Shown: positions 51,164-61,256, numbered from the stretch's first letter. The stretch is 64,000 bases of DNA from Roseiarcus sp963823165 (GCA_963823165.1 CAWGKV010000034.1:1-64000), one strand, 5' to 3'. Program-made: numbers and translations. The notes: a model not told the origin generated them from the letters alone.

Positions 51164-53443
51164 ATGGCCAACGAGGGCGCGGCCGACCTCAAATCGGACG
51201 CTCTGCATTTTCACGCCGAGCCACGTCCCGGCAAGCTGGAGATCGCGGCGACGAAACCGCTCGCCAATCAGCGCGATCTCGCCCTCGCCTATTCGCCGGG
51301 CGTCGCCTTTCCCTGCCAGGCGATCGCCGCCGACCCCAACGACGCGGCCCTTTATACCGCCCGGCAAAATCTTGTCGCGGTCCTCACCAACGGCACCGCC
51401 GTTCTCGGCCTCGGCGCGATCGGCCCGCTCGCCGCGAAGCCGGTCATGGAGGGCAAGGCGGTCCTGTTCAAGAAATTCGCCGGCATCGATGTGTTCGATG
51501 TCGAGCTGGCGGAGACGAATGTCGACAGGCTCGTCGACATCATCGTCGCGCTCGAGCCGACCTTCGGGGGGATCAATCTCGAGGACATCAAGGGTCCCGA
51601 ATGTTTCGAGGTCGAGGAGAAGGCGAAGGCCCGCATGGGCATTCCCGTCTTTCACGACGACCAGCATGGCACGGCGATCATCGTCTCGGCCGCGGTCACC
51701 AACGCCCTGCTCCTGACCGGCAAGACGATCGAGGAGGTGAAGATCGTCTGTTCGGGCGCGGGCGCGGCCGCGCTCGCCTCGCTCAACCTCTTGGTCTCGC
51801 TCGGCGCGAGGCGCGAGAACATCGTCGTCTGCGACATCGAGGGCGTCGTCTATAAGGGGCGCGAGAAGCTGATGGACCGCTGGAAGGCGGGCTACGCGCA
51901 GGATACCGGCGCGCGCACGCTCGCCGAAGTCATCGAGGGCGCCGACATATTCCTCGGCCTCTCGGCCGGCGGCGTCTTGAAGCCCGAGATGCTGAAGCGC
52001 ATGGCGCGCGATCCGCTGGTGATGGCTCTCGCCAACCCGACGCCCGAGATCATGCCGGAGCTGGCGATGGAGGCCAGGTCCGACGCGATGATTTGCACCG
52101 GCCGCTCCGACTATCCCAACCAGGTCAACAACGTCCTCTGCTTCCCCTACATCTTCCGCGGCGCGCTCGACGTCGGCGCGAGCGAGATCAACGAGCCGAT
52201 GAAAAAGGCCGCGGTCGCGGCGATCGCGGCGCTGGCGCGCGAGACGCCTTCCGACGTCGTCGCCCGCGCCTACGGCGGGCAATCGACCCTGTTCGGCAAG
52301 ACCTCGCTCATTCCGAGCCCGTTCGATCCGCGCCTGATGCTGCGCATCGCTCCCGCGGTCGCCCGCGCGGCGATGGAGAGCGGCGTCGCGCGAAGGCCGA
52401 TCGTCGACTTCGACGCCTACGCCGATGAGCTCAATCGCTTCGTCTTCCGCTCGGGCTTCATGATGCGGCCGCTGTTCGCCAAGGCGCGCGCGGCGAACAA
52501 GCGGGTGCTCTATTCGGAGGGCGAGGACGAGCGGGTGCTGCGCGCGACGCAGGTGGTGATCGAGGAGCGCATCGCGCGGCCGGTGCTGATCGGCCGGCCG
52601 GAGGTGATGCGCGACCGCATCAAGCGCTTCGGCCTGACGATCGATCCCGGCGTCGACTTCGAGGTCGTCGATCCCCGCAACGATCCGCGCTACCGCGACT
52701 ACGTCGCGACCTATCTCAAGGTCGCGGGACGCAAGGGCGTGACGCCCGACGTCGCGCGCACTGTGGTCAGAACCTCGTCCAGCGTCATCGGCGCGCTCGC
52801 GCTGCATCGCGGCGAGGTCGACGCCCTGCTTTGCGGCCTCGAGGGCCGCTTCGCCTCGCGCCTGAAACACATCCGCGACATTGTCGGCCTCGCGCCGGGG
52901 GCCAAGGATTTCTCCGCGCTGTCGCTCGTCATCGCCTCGTCTGGCGCGTACTTCCTCGCCGACACGCACGTGCGCTACGACCCGAGCGCCGAGGAGATCG
53001 CCGACACCGCCATCGCCTGCGCCCACCACGTGCGGCGCTTCGGCATCGAGCCGAGGATCGCGCTCATCTCGCATTCCGACTTCGGCTCCGCCGACACGCC
53101 TTCGGCGCGCAAGATGCGCGAGGCGCTGGCGCTCATCGAAGAGCGCGAGCCTGACCTCGACGTCGACGGCGAGATGCAGGCCGATTCGGCGCTGTCGCTC
53201 GTCGCGCGCCAGCGGGTCGTCACGCATTCGCGCATCCAGGGCCCGGCGAACGTCCTCATCTTCCCCAATCTCGACGCGGGCAGCACGGCGCTTCAGCTCA
53301 CCCGGGTCATCGCCGACGCGCTGCCGGTCGGCCCGATCCTGATCGGGCCGGCGAAACCCGCCCACGTGCTGACGCCGACCGTCACCGCCCGCGGCATCGT
53401 CAACATGACGGCCATCGCCGCCGTCGAAGCCGCGGGCGGCTAG
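51164..53443 (+). CDS. maeB: NADP-dependent malic enzyme with phosphotransacetylase-like domain
   Basis: A 759-residue fusion. Residues 1-430 are malic enzyme: LALAYSPGVAFPCQAIAADP, VLTNGTAVLGLGAIGPLAAK, metal-binding VFHDDQHGTAIIVSAA, NAD(P)-binding IVCSGAGAAALASLNLL, and ANPTPEIMPELA. Residues about 450-759 are a PTA-like domain (KRVLYSEGEDERVLRATQVV; GPANVLIFPNLDAGSTALQL). The first part converts malate to pyruvate and CO2; the second is thought to be regulatory, sensing acetyl-CoA. Length matches rhizobial MaeB/Tme. The ATG at 51164 has AGGAGGAAC upstream; the far longer upstream frame is not homologous. Confidence 0.95.
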   Translation: MANEGAADLKSDALHFHAEPRPGKLEIAATKPLANQRDLALAYSPGVAFPCQAIAADPNDAALYTARQNLVAVLTNGTAVLGLGAIGPLAAKPVMEGKAVLFKKFAGIDVFDVELAETNVDRLVDIIVALEPTFGGINLEDIKGPECFEVEEKAKARMGIPVFHDDQHGTAIIVSAAVTNALLLTGKTIEEVKIVCSGAGAAALASLNLLVSLGARRENIVVCDIEGVVYKGREKLMDRWKAGYAQDTGARTLAEVIEGADIFLGLSAGGVLKPEMLKRMARDPLVMALANPTPEIMPELAMEARSDAMICTGRSDYPNQVNNVLCFPYIFRGALDVGASEINEPMKKAAVAAIAALARETPSDVVARAYGGQSTLFGKTSLIPSPFDPRLMLRIAPAVARAAMESGVARRPIVDFDAYADELNRFVFRSGFMMRPLFAKARAANKRVLYSEGEDERVLRATQVVIEERIARPVLIGRPEVMRDRIKRFGLTIDPGVDFEVVDPRNDPRYRDYVATYLKVAGRKGVTPDVARTVVRTSSSVIGALALHRGEVDALLCGLEGRFASRLKHIRDIVGLAPGAKDFSALSLVIASSGAYFLADTHVRYDPSAEEIADTAIACAHHVRRFGIEPRIALISHSDFGSADTPSARKMREALALIEEREPDLDVDGEMQADSALSLVARQRVVTHSRIQGPANVLIFPNLDAGSTALQLTRVIADALPVGPILIGPAKPAHVLTPTVTARGIVNMTAIAAVEAAGG

Positions 53444-53447
53444 AGGG

Positions 53448-53525
53448 CCCTTCCCCCGCTTGCGCGAAGGACTCTTCGCCCCGCGAGCGGGGATAAGGTG
53501 GCGCGAAGCGCCGGATGAGGGACGA
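53448..53525. repeat. GC-rich dispersed-type intergenic repeat
   Basis: Directly after maeB, CCCCCGCTTGCGCGAAGG, CGCCCCGCGAGCGGGG and GGTGGCGCGAAGCGCCGG form nested small hairpins. The order (CCCGCT..., AGCGGG, GATAAGGTGGCG, GGATGAGGG) is the pattern of a repeat found between many alphaproteobacterial genes. It may also act as a factor-dependent 3' end for maeB. Confidence 0.55.
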
Positions 53526-53632
53526 CGCCGACCTCGGCCTTTTGGCGTGGCCCGTCAGCCCGCAAGCCGGGAGCGGAATCTGGCGCCGCCTTTTGCCGCA
53601 GCGGCGCTCCTTGGGGACAAGCAAAAATTCAT

Positions 53633-53661
53633 TTGACAGCCGGCGCATTCGGGCGAAGATT
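53633..53661 (+). promoter_or_regulatory. candidate sigma-70 promoter of a non-coding transcript
   Basis: TTGACA at 53633-53638 is separated by 17 bases from AAGATT (53656-53661). No gene starts nearby; the next 300 bases hold the RNA-like hairpins described in the next entry. Confidence 0.5.
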
Positions 53662-53667
53662 GTCACT

Positions 53668-53975
53668 GAGCCGTCATGAAGCGCGCAAGCACGACAGGGC
53701 GGCCGCAAAGCCGGAGCCTCAGGGCGCGGCAGAAAGTGGGGTGAGCGTGACTCCACCGGGTCAGGTTGAGTGATCCCAGGTCGACTGGGGTCAAAAGCGC
53801 TGAAACGCTCGGCATGCACGAACGTCAGGCGCTTCCGACATCGCTAGCTAAATTCGCGACGATGAAGGCGCGAAGGCCAAGCGCTGGAATCGCCGATTAT
53901 CATCTGGAGCATCCCAGAAGTTTCGCATCGACGAAACGGGGCCCCGCTACGCCATAGCGCGTCGGGGCCCATGCT
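53668..53975 (+). ncRNA. candidate structured RNA of unknown class
   Basis: About 300 bases between a promoter-like sequence and a terminator-like hairpin, with no credible reading frame. Visible helices include GTGGGGT/ACTCCAC (53736-53742 with 53750-53756, loop of seven), TGATCCCAG/CTGGGGTCA (53771-53779 with 53785-53793, nine pairs with one wobble, loop GTCGA) and AGCG/CGCT (53796-53809). A CGCAAAGCC stretch at 53704-53712 recalls cyclic-di-GMP-I aptamers, but the first arm of that motif is missing. I cannot name the class. It could be a trans-acting small RNA or an attenuated leader. Confidence 0.45.
53939..53970 (+). terminator. terminator-like hairpin
   Basis: GGGCCCCG (53939-53946) pairs perfectly with CGGGGCCC (53963-53970) around a 16-base loop. 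It is followed by ATGCTGTTTCTT, a weak T-rich tract. It would end the candidate RNA. Confidence 0.5.
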
Positions 53976-54261
53976 GTTTCTTGAAGAGCGCCAGGGACCG
54001 CTGAGGGAGTTCTTTCTCACCGACCCGAACGCCGCATCTTCGCCGTCACCGCGCATCCCCGCCCTGGCCAGGCGCGTGAGAAGGCCGAAGGCCAGCGCCA
54101 GATAGAGCGGCGTCAGCAGCCGAGCCCAAGCAAGCCGAAGCCGCCGATCATGACGCCGGTCGCCGCCCTCGGGCGGCGCGGCGGCTGCTTCTCGCAGACG
54201 GGGGAAATGCGCTAGGAGGAGCGGCCAATATCAGGCGCTCTGCGCGCGGAGAGTCCTCGCA
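53976..54261. other. gap with a possible degraded membrane-protein fragment
   Basis: On the minus strand, GVMIGGFGLLGLG and, after a frame change, TPLYLALAFGLLTRLA can be read between about 54165 and 54060, suggesting the hydrophobic end of a lost small membrane protein. Nothing else is recognisable before the gene at 54262. Confidence 0.3.
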
Positions 54262-54759
54262 ATGACCGAAGCTCCCTCGAAGACGCAGATCCTCCTGGCG
54301 CGCGTCGCCGTCGCGCTGATCGTCGGGCTCGCCGTCGCCGACGTCGTCTGGCATGGCCTCGAGACCGAAGACCTCAGTCGCAGCTGGCGCAACATCATCG
54401 CCCGGCCCGGCGGACCGATGACGTTCCGCTTCGTTCTTCAACCGGCGATGGCCGCCATCGCAGCGCTGCGCGACGGCGTCTCCGACGCACGGCTCGGTCG
54501 CGAGCCCTATCTCTCCGCGATCTTGCGCGGCGACGGCGGACGCGGCAGCCGCCTGTGGGAAGGAATTGTCTCCACAGCGAGAATTCTCATCCTCGGCGTC
54601 ATCATGGACATTATCTACCAGCTCGTCTTTCTCAGCGAGTTCTTTCCGGGCGAGGCGGCGATCATCGCCGTCCTGCTCGCGTTCGTTCCTTATCTCCTGC
54701 TGCGTGGCCCGGTCGGGCGGGCGGCGCGCCACTGGATCGCCCGACCGGCTTCCGGCTGA
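54262..54759 (+). CDS. small membrane protein of unknown function
   Basis: A 165-residue protein with a hydrophobic N-terminal segment (LLARVAVALIVGLAVADVVW), a central amphipathic part, and two more spans (TARILILGVIMDIIYQLVFL; EAAIIAVLLAFVPYLLLRGP). No known catalytic motif. The layout resembles uncharacterised proteins found near DUF1622 and DUF202 genes, which follow it here. I do not recognise the family with certainty. The start ATG at 54262 is 16 bases after GAGAGT, a weak ribosome-binding site. Confidence 0.75.
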   Translation: MTEAPSKTQILLARVAVALIVGLAVADVVWHGLETEDLSRSWRNIIARPGGPMTFRFVLQPAMAAIAALRDGVSDARLGREPYLSAILRGDGGRGSRLWEGIVSTARILILGVIMDIIYQLVFLSEFFPGEAAIIAVLLAFVPYLLLRGPVGRAARHWIARPASG

Positions 54760-54902
54760 GTCGTCGTCGACGTCCGAAGCAGGCGAAAAGCCGACCGCAT
54801 CCTGGCGGCGGTTGATTCCGCGTGGCCATCGCGAATCCGTGCTAAGCGACCTTTCGGCTTTCGTCGCGTGGTCGGCATCAATGCGGCGGCCTTGGGGGCG
54901 TC

Positions 54903-55250
54903 ATGCAGGAATGGCTGATCGTTGCAACCAATGCTTCCGCGGTCGCCATCCAATGGGCGGCGCTGGTCACGGTCGTCGTGGGCGCCGCAGAGGCCTTTGT
55001 CCGCGGCGTCTGGATCATGTTTGGCTCGGACGACGGCCACAAGAGGCCGGACGCATGGCTTCGCTTCGGCCGGTGGCTGGTCGCCGGCCTCACCTTCCAA
55101 CTCGCCGCCGACATTCTCGAGACGGCGATCACGACGGGTTGGGAGGAAGTCGCCCGGCTGGCGGCGATCGCGGCGATCCGCACCGTTCTCAACTATTTCC
55201 TCGAGCGGGACCTGAACGAGTTCCGGGGGCGTCGGGACATAGCGGCGTAG
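54903..55250 (+). CDS. DUF1622 family membrane protein
   Basis: A 115-residue protein with about three hydrophobic segments. AIQWAALVTVVVGAAEAFV opens it; RFGRWLVAGLTFQLAADILE and AAIAAIRTVLNYFLERDLNE are the conserved DUF1622 core, with the Arg-Thr-x-Leu-x-Tyr-Phe-Leu-x-x-Glu pattern. Function unknown. It lies 143 bases after the previous membrane protein and 169 bases before the DUF202-like gene. Confidence 0.88.
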   Translation: MQEWLIVATNASAVAIQWAALVTVVVGAAEAFVRGVWIMFGSDDGHKRPDAWLRFGRWLVAGLTFQLAADILETAITTGWEEVARLAAIAAIRTVLNYFLERDLNEFRGRRDIAA

Positions 55251-55419
55251 GCAGTGCCTCAGGTCTGTTGGCGCTTATTTTGTGTATTCGCTCCTCACAA
55301 TCGCCTCCGCCGCGGCCTTGCTCGCGTTTGATCCTTGTGCTTAACCTACGCCGGCTCTTCGAGCGCGGCGCTTATCGTCAATCCGGCCTTCGGCCGGTTG
55401 ATCGGAAACGGGGTCAAGG

Positions 55420-55869
55420 GTGGGCAGCCCCGATTTCAAGCTGGACGCCAACACCGAGCTCGCCGCTCGCCGGACGGGCATGTCGTTTCAGCGCACGCGC
55501 CTGGCGGAAGACCGCACCCTCATGGCGATCATCCGCACCTCGCTCTCGCTCATCGGCTTCGGCTTCACGATCTACCAGTTCTTCCAGCGTCTGCGCGAGC
55601 AGGAGGTCATCACCAAAGCCGCAGCGCCGCGTCACTTCGGCGTCGCTCTCGTCGCGCTCGGCGTCCTGATGCTGATCCTCGGCATCGCCTATCACGTCCA
55701 GTTCATGCTCGGGCTTCGTCGCTTGCGGGAATCGATGCGCGAGGACGGGATCATCCATGGCGAGACCGTCTTCCCGGTTTCGCTCACCTTGATAACGGCG
55801 GTCCTTCTGCTCCTCGTCGGCGTCGCCGCGTTCGTAAGCATGGAGTTCCAGATCGGGCCGTTCGGCTGA
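55420..55869 (+). CDS. DUF202/YidH-like membrane protein
   Basis: A 149-residue protein. ANTELAARRTGMSFQRTRLA is the N-terminal motif of the DUF202 group (NxxLAxxRTxxAxxRT in most members), then TLMAIIRTSLSLIGFGFTIY, FGVALVALGVLMLILGIAYH and TLITAVLLLLVGVAAFVSM are three membrane spans. Starts with GTG at 55420 preceded by AAGGG. Function is unknown; in some genomes the family accompanies sulfatases or stress genes, as here it precedes a sulfatase by 97 bases. Confidence 0.88.
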   Translation: MGSPDFKLDANTELAARRTGMSFQRTRLAEDRTLMAIIRTSLSLIGFGFTIYQFFQRLREQEVITKAAAPRHFGVALVALGVLMLILGIAYHVQFMLGLRRLRESMREDGIIHGETVFPVSLTLITAVLLLLVGVAAFVSMEFQIGPFG

Positions 55870-55966
55870 GAGGCCGTCACGATCGGAAGTTGGTCGATTG
55901 GAGGTTTGGTCCCGAGGGACCGCTTCCGATCAAGTTGAGGTTCCGTTTCAAAGACAGGAGAAGGAA

Positions 55967-57463
<1,497 letters not shown>

Positions 57464-57695
57464 GATTCACCACGATCAGGAGCGCGGCGCAATCTGCCGC
57501 GCTTCCGAAAAGCCCTGGCGGCGATATCCAGGAACTTCCCGCCCATCCAAAAGCCAGACTGGACTGCGCTCTTTCTGTCACGACCGACTTGTTCTGAGAA
57601 CGCAGCGTGGTGCTTTCCCTGGCCTCGTTGCTTGTGCGTCTCATGATGCGCCTGGTCCAACCATGGCGTCTACCTGCCGCGAACGCTTACGAATC

Positions 57696-58223
57696 TCAGA
57701 CGCCTTCGGCGCCATGATCCGGCGTCGTGCGCGTCCTGTGCCCCAGCCGGTCGGCTAGCGCCAGCAGCACCGTCGAGGCGACGAAGGCCAGATGAATGCC
57801 GACCAGCCACCCGAGTTCGCGGTCGCTCGAGTGCGAGACATCCATGAAGCCTTCGAGCAGCTTGATCCCGGAAATGGCGACGATCGAAGCCATCAACTTG
57901 AGCTTGAGCTCGCCGAAGTCGATCTCGGCGATCCAGTGCGGTCGCCCATCTTCGGGCCGCATGACGACGGGGGCGACGAAATTGGCGTAGCCGGAGAGGA
58001 AGACGATCACGACGAGCGAGGCCGTCAGCGTCAAGTCGACGATCGCCAGCTCCGTCAGGAGCGTCTCTTCGTCATTCAGCGTCCAGAGCTGGGTGAGAAG
58101 CTGATAGAGATGCTGTGACGACTTGAACAGCAGAGCGAGCAGACTGACCGCGAGCGCAAGATAAAGGACGGTCAGCAGAAACCGGCTCGCGAACAGGAAA
58201 CGTTCGACCCACGTCTTGATCAT
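57696..58223 (-). CDS. UPF0114 (YqhA) family membrane protein
   Basis: A 175-residue membrane protein with four spans: FASRFLLTVLYLALAVSLLA, VDLTLTASLVVIVFLSGYAN, KLMASIVAISGIKLLEGFMD, GIHLAFVASTVLLALADRL. SGYANFV, EIDFGELKLKLMASI and GIKLLEGFM are hallmark UPF0114 motifs. Function is not established. Length matches YqhA (164 residues) with a short tail. It faces the sulfatase gene across 232 bases that contain nothing recognisable, and is 84 bases after mtnP on the same strand. Confidence 0.93.
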   Translation of the reverse strand: MIKTWVERFLFASRFLLTVLYLALAVSLLALLFKSSQHLYQLLTQLWTLNDEETLLTELAIVDLTLTASLVVIVFLSGYANFVAPVVMRPEDGRPHWIAEIDFGELKLKLMASIVAISGIKLLEGFMDVSHSSDRELGWLVGIHLAFVASTVLLALADRLGHRTRTTPDHGAEGV

Positions 58224-58307
58224 GGAGTCCCCGCGCGTTCCGACAGCGCGAAGGCGAGCCGGCGTCTGCGCTCTTTTAGGGTGGAGGCGCGGGGCCGCGC
58301 AAGCGCT

Positions 58308-59186
58308 TCACCGGCGGCGCAGCACCCGGCCGGCGACCGCGTCGAGCTTCTTCACGAGCTCTGGGTCGCGCGCGTCCACGTGGGTGATGATTGCGTGTTC
58401 GAGCGAACGATCGGACCCGATCGGACAGGGCTCGTGCTCGGCCGGAAAATCGCGCAGCGCCCGGGCGATCAGCGCTCCCGCCTTGTCAACGTTGTCGTGC
58501 ATCACCTTGACGACCGCCGCGACGTCGACCGCGTCGTGCTCCTCGTGCCAGCAGTCGTAGTCGGTCACCATTGCGACGGTCGCGTAGGAGATTTCTGCCT
58601 CGCGCGCGAGCTTCGCCTCGGTCGCCCCGGTCATGCCGATGACGTCGGCTCCGCCCGCCTGATAGCCGAGCAACTCGGCGAACGAGGAGAACTGCGGCCC
58701 CTCCATGCAGAGATACGCGCCTCCGTCCTTACAGGGGATGCCTTCGGCTTCGGCGGCTGCAAGCAGGCGCCGACGCAGGAGCGGAGCGATCGGATGGGCC
58801 ATCGAGACATGCGCCACGCATCCGGCGCCGAAGAAGGTCGACTGACGCAGATAAGTGCGATCGACGAACTGGTCGATCATCACGAACACGCCCGGATAGA
58901 GTTCCCGGTGGAATGACCCGCATGCGGAAAGCGCGATGATGTCGGTGACACCGGCGCGCTTGAGCGCGTCGATGTTGGCGCGATAATTGATCGTCGAAGG
59001 CGAGAACCGGTGGCCGCGGCCGTGCCGCGCGAGAAAAACAGCGTCCGTGTTCCCGATGCGGCCGAACCGCAACACGTCGGAGGGATCGCCCCACGGCGTC
59101 GACGCCTTCTCCTCGCGCAGGTCCGTGAGCCCGGGGAGATGATAGACGCCCGACCCGCCGATCACTCCGACAACCGCCTTCGTCAT
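58308..59186 (-). CDS. mtnP: S-methyl-5'-thioadenosine phosphorylase
   Basis: A 292-residue phosphorylase that cleaves methylthioadenosine to adenine and methylthioribose-1-phosphate for methionine salvage. VGVIGGSGVYHLPGL is the phosphate-binding start, FLARHGRGHRFSPSTINYRA the conserved motif with His and Arg, YLCMEGPQFSSFAEL and GADVIGMTGATEAKLAREAE the purine and ribose sites with the Met and Thr of the MTAP type. In relatives it often neighbours petABC; here a mobile-element scar separates it from petC. Confidence 0.95.
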   Translation of the reverse strand: MTKAVVGVIGGSGVYHLPGLTDLREEKASTPWGDPSDVLRFGRIGNTDAVFLARHGRGHRFSPSTINYRANIDALKRAGVTDIIALSACGSFHRELYPGVFVMIDQFVDRTYLRQSTFFGAGCVAHVSMAHPIAPLLRRRLLAAAEAEGIPCKDGGAYLCMEGPQFSSFAELLGYQAGGADVIGMTGATEAKLAREAEISYATVAMVTDYDCWHEEHDAVDVAAVVKVMHDNVDKAGALIARALRDFPAEHEPCPIGSDRSLEHAIITHVDARDPELVKKLDAVAGRVLRRR

Positions 59187-59347
59187 GCGCGACTCCCTGC
59201 GACGCCCGGCATAATGGTCCGACGCGACGCCGGGATCAACCGGGAGGCTCTTTCGTCAACGAAGCGGACACCCGCGGCTGGAGCACCGCAAAGGGCTGGC
59301 AAGCGACAAAAGGACGGTGCAAAATTAGGGCAGGGAGATTCCTGCCT

Positions 59348-59703
59348 ATGATGATCGGCTACGCTCGGGTTTCGACAGACGAACAGGACCTTGCCTTGCA
59401 GCTCGACCCGCTGCGCGGGGCGGGGTGCGAGGCAATCTTTCAGGATACGGCTTCGGGGGCTGACGGCGGGCGCAAGGGCCTGTCTGACGCGCTCGCCCGC
59501 TGCGCTGCCGGTGACGTGCTGGTGGTCTGGAAGCCGTCCCGCTCGGCGCTCGTGGGCCTTGTGGAGGCTCTACAGGGCCGTGGGGCGGGCCTGAAGGGCT
59601 GACCGGCGCGGGGGCCACAATCGACACCACAAGGCCGGAAGGGTGCTTTATCCTCGGCGTGTTCGCCACTCTGGCCGAATTCGAGCGGGAAGTGGCACGA
59701 TGA
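59348..59703 (+). pseudogene. serine recombinase (resolvase) fragment, frameshifted
   Basis: MIGYARVSTDEQDLALQLDP carries the catalytic Ser of Tn3-type resolvases. DTASGADGGRKGLSDAL and DVLVVWKPSRSALVGLVEAL follow. The frame stops at 59602 after GAGLKG. A shifted frame continues LTGAGATIDTTRPEGCFILG and FATLAEFEREVAR, then stops at 59703. One lost base near 59597 explains the shift, and the C-terminal helix E and DNA-binding domain are missing. Several conserved residues (LDRLGRS) are altered too, so this is a dead gene. Confidence 0.85.
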
Positions 59704-59750
59704 CAAGTACGGCGATTGTTACGTTGCACAAGATTTGAATTTCTTTGAAC

Positions 59751-60032
59751 TCATAACTGAACGCTCACCACAGAATCCAAAAACGCATCGGCTAGAAAAA
59801 AAGTCTTTGAATGAGGCCAACCTAAGGTCATACGCTCAAGATGATTTCGATCTCGTCGTTCCGATTTGGTAAACTCCGCTGTGGCTTCCGCTGCAGCAAA
59901 AGGGAAGGGTTTTGCAACAGCTTCAGGGCGCGGAACAGGGTTCAGGAAATCGTCAAGACGTTTGTAGCGGGGATTGGACTTGAAGCGTCTGTAATCTCGC
60001 TTATAGGGCTTCGTCCGTTGGATCGTCCTCAT
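59751..60032 (-). pseudogene. yafQ: damaged YafQ/RelE-type toxin
   Basis: A 93-codon frame begins RTIQRTKPYKRDYRRFKSNP, very like the start of YafQ-family mRNA interferases. After DDFLNPV the similarity vanishes, and the expected His-Asp-x-Leu and Arg-Asp-x-His motifs are missing. In other frames fragments such as RNDEIEIILSV resemble the last RelE strand. It overlaps the dinJ stop by 32 bases, the usual antitoxin-toxin order. Several frameshifts are likely, so the toxin is probably inactive. An intact but diverged toxin is less likely. Confidence 0.5.
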
Positions 60033-60282
60033 TAAGGTCCTTCAACAATTCCTGAACGTTCTTAAAGCTTTTGAGTCCGCCTCGCCGCGCTTCCTCGATG
60101 GCTGCGACGGTTTCAGCATTGGGAATTCTTACATCAAATGGTAGGGCTTTCTCTTTCGCCACGCGGATCAGCAACATGCGAATGGCGTCGGATACGGTCA
60201 GCCCCATTTTGTCGAGAACGCTGGTTGCTTCCTCCTTCACACGCTCGTCAATCCGGGCGCGAACTATGCTATCGGTCGCCAT
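60001..60282 (-). CDS. dinJ: RelB/DinJ family antitoxin
   Basis: A 93-residue antitoxin. The N-terminal ribbon-helix-helix is IVRARIDERVKEEATSVLDK and MGLTVSDAIRMLLIRVAKEK. The C-terminal toxin-binding part is FDVRIPNAETVAAIEEAR and LKSFKNVQELLKDLNED. The length is normal. It precedes and overlaps the damaged toxin frame. A 15-base palindrome 24 bases upstream is a probable autoregulatory operator. It is now likely an orphan antitoxin. Its lower GC than the flanking genes suggests transfer. Confidence 0.9.
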   Translation of the reverse strand: MATDSIVRARIDERVKEEATSVLDKMGLTVSDAIRMLLIRVAKEKALPFDVRIPNAETVAAIEEARRGGLKSFKNVQELLKDLNEDDPTDEAL

Positions 60283-60306
60283 ATCAAATATCTTCCTTTA
60301 TAGCTT

Positions 60307-60321
60307 CATTGTGCTACAATG
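60307..60321. promoter_or_regulatory. candidate DinJ operator overlapping the promoter
   Basis: CATTGTGCTACAATG is a 15-base palindrome (six-base arms, three-base centre). On the minus strand, TTGACG at 60335-60330 and ACAATG 17 bases later form a plausible promoter, with the palindrome covering the -10. This is the expected arrangement for antitoxin autorepression. Confidence 0.6.
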
Positions 60322-60431
60322 GACTACACCGTCAATGTTAATTGCGGATTTCGTTTCTGCTGGCTCATGCGCGCCGAGAGCCATGAGCGGCGACACGCCG
60401 CCCCGGTCTTCGAACTTCCGCCGGCCTGCTG

Positions 60432-61256
60432 TCAGTGGACCGCTCCCCAGATCCGCTTCTTGGTGAAGTAAAGCAGTCCGACCAGCACGAAAAGGAATAT
60501 CAGCACCCTGAGGCCGACCTTTTTGCGCTCCACGAGGTTGGGCTCCGCCGCCCAGGTCAGAAACGCGGCGACGTCCTTGGCGTAGTTCTTGACCGTCGGC
60601 GCGGTGCCGTCCTTGTAGGCGACCGCGCCGTCGGTGATCGGCTGCGGCATCGCAATCTTGTGGCCCGGATAATAGAGGTTCCACTGCGGGTCGTCCGGCT
60701 TGGTGTAGCCGTTGAGGATCGCATAGATGTAGTCAGCGCCCATCTCCTGGTACTCGAGGCCGGGAAGCGCGTCGAAGACGAACCAGGGAAAGCCGCGCTC
60801 GTATTTGAGCGACTTGGCGAGCAGGTTCATGTCCGGCGGCGCCTTGCCGAAAGTCGCGGCGGCGGCCTGATCGTTCGGATAGGCCTCGGGGCGCGGAAAA
60901 TCGTCGGCCGGCGTGCCCGGACGCTTGAATATCTCGCCCTTGTCATTGGGCTCGGCGTTGGTGACCTGGTAGGTCGCAGCCAGCGTCTTCACCTGGTCCG
61001 CACTGTACCCGGGGCCGCCCGGCTCGGCCAGACTGCGGAACGGAATGGTGAGCGCGTGACAGTTGCTGCAGACTTCCTTGTAGACCTGGAAGCCGCGCTG
61101 CAACTGCGCCTCGTCGAACGTGCCGAACATGCCGGCGAAGCTCCAATCCTGGCGCGGAGGGTTGGGCTGGTCCTGCTCCTGCGCGAACGCCAGGCCGCCG
61201 GCTAGGGCGAGCGCGAATGCGGCCGAGGCAAGGGGTGTGATCTTGAAGCGGGTCAT
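60432..61256 (-). CDS. petC: cytochrome c1 of the bc1 complex
   Basis: A 274-residue haem protein of ubiquinol-cytochrome c reductase. A signal peptide (cleavage near GGLAFAQ) is followed by YKEVCSNCHALTIPFRSLAE, which contains CxxCH and the c1-specific region. PRPEAYPNDQAAAATFGKAP and MGADYIYAILNGYTKPDDPQ are standard c1 segments, and the axial Met lies in HKIAMPQPITDGAV. A C-terminal membrane anchor (VLIFLFVLVGLLYFTKK) fixes it in the membrane. It is separate from cytochrome b, unlike the fused gene of some rhizobia. Last gene of petABC. Confidence 0.97.
   Translation of the reverse strand: MTRFKITPLASAAFALALAGGLAFAQEQDQPNPPRQDWSFAGMFGTFDEAQLQRGFQVYKEVCSNCHALTIPFRSLAEPGGPGYSADQVKTLAATYQVTNAEPNDKGEIFKRPGTPADDFPRPEAYPNDQAAAATFGKAPPDMNLLAKSLKYERGFPWFVFDALPGLEYQEMGADYIYAILNGYTKPDDPQWNLYYPGHKIAMPQPITDGAVAYKDGTAPTVKNYAKDVAAFLTWAAEPNLVERKKVGLRVLIFLFVLVGLLYFTKKRIWGAVH

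Noticed and set aside
53668..53800. Cyclic-di-GMP-I riboswitch
   Set aside because: CGCAAAGCC is present, but the first hairpin arm and the closing GGGUUACCGAUGG-type end are missing, so the class is not claimed.
53766..53957. Small protein of 63 codons inside the candidate RNA
   Set aside because: It needs a TTG start without a ribosome-binding site and covers strong hairpins. Its amino-acid sequence shows no family likeness.
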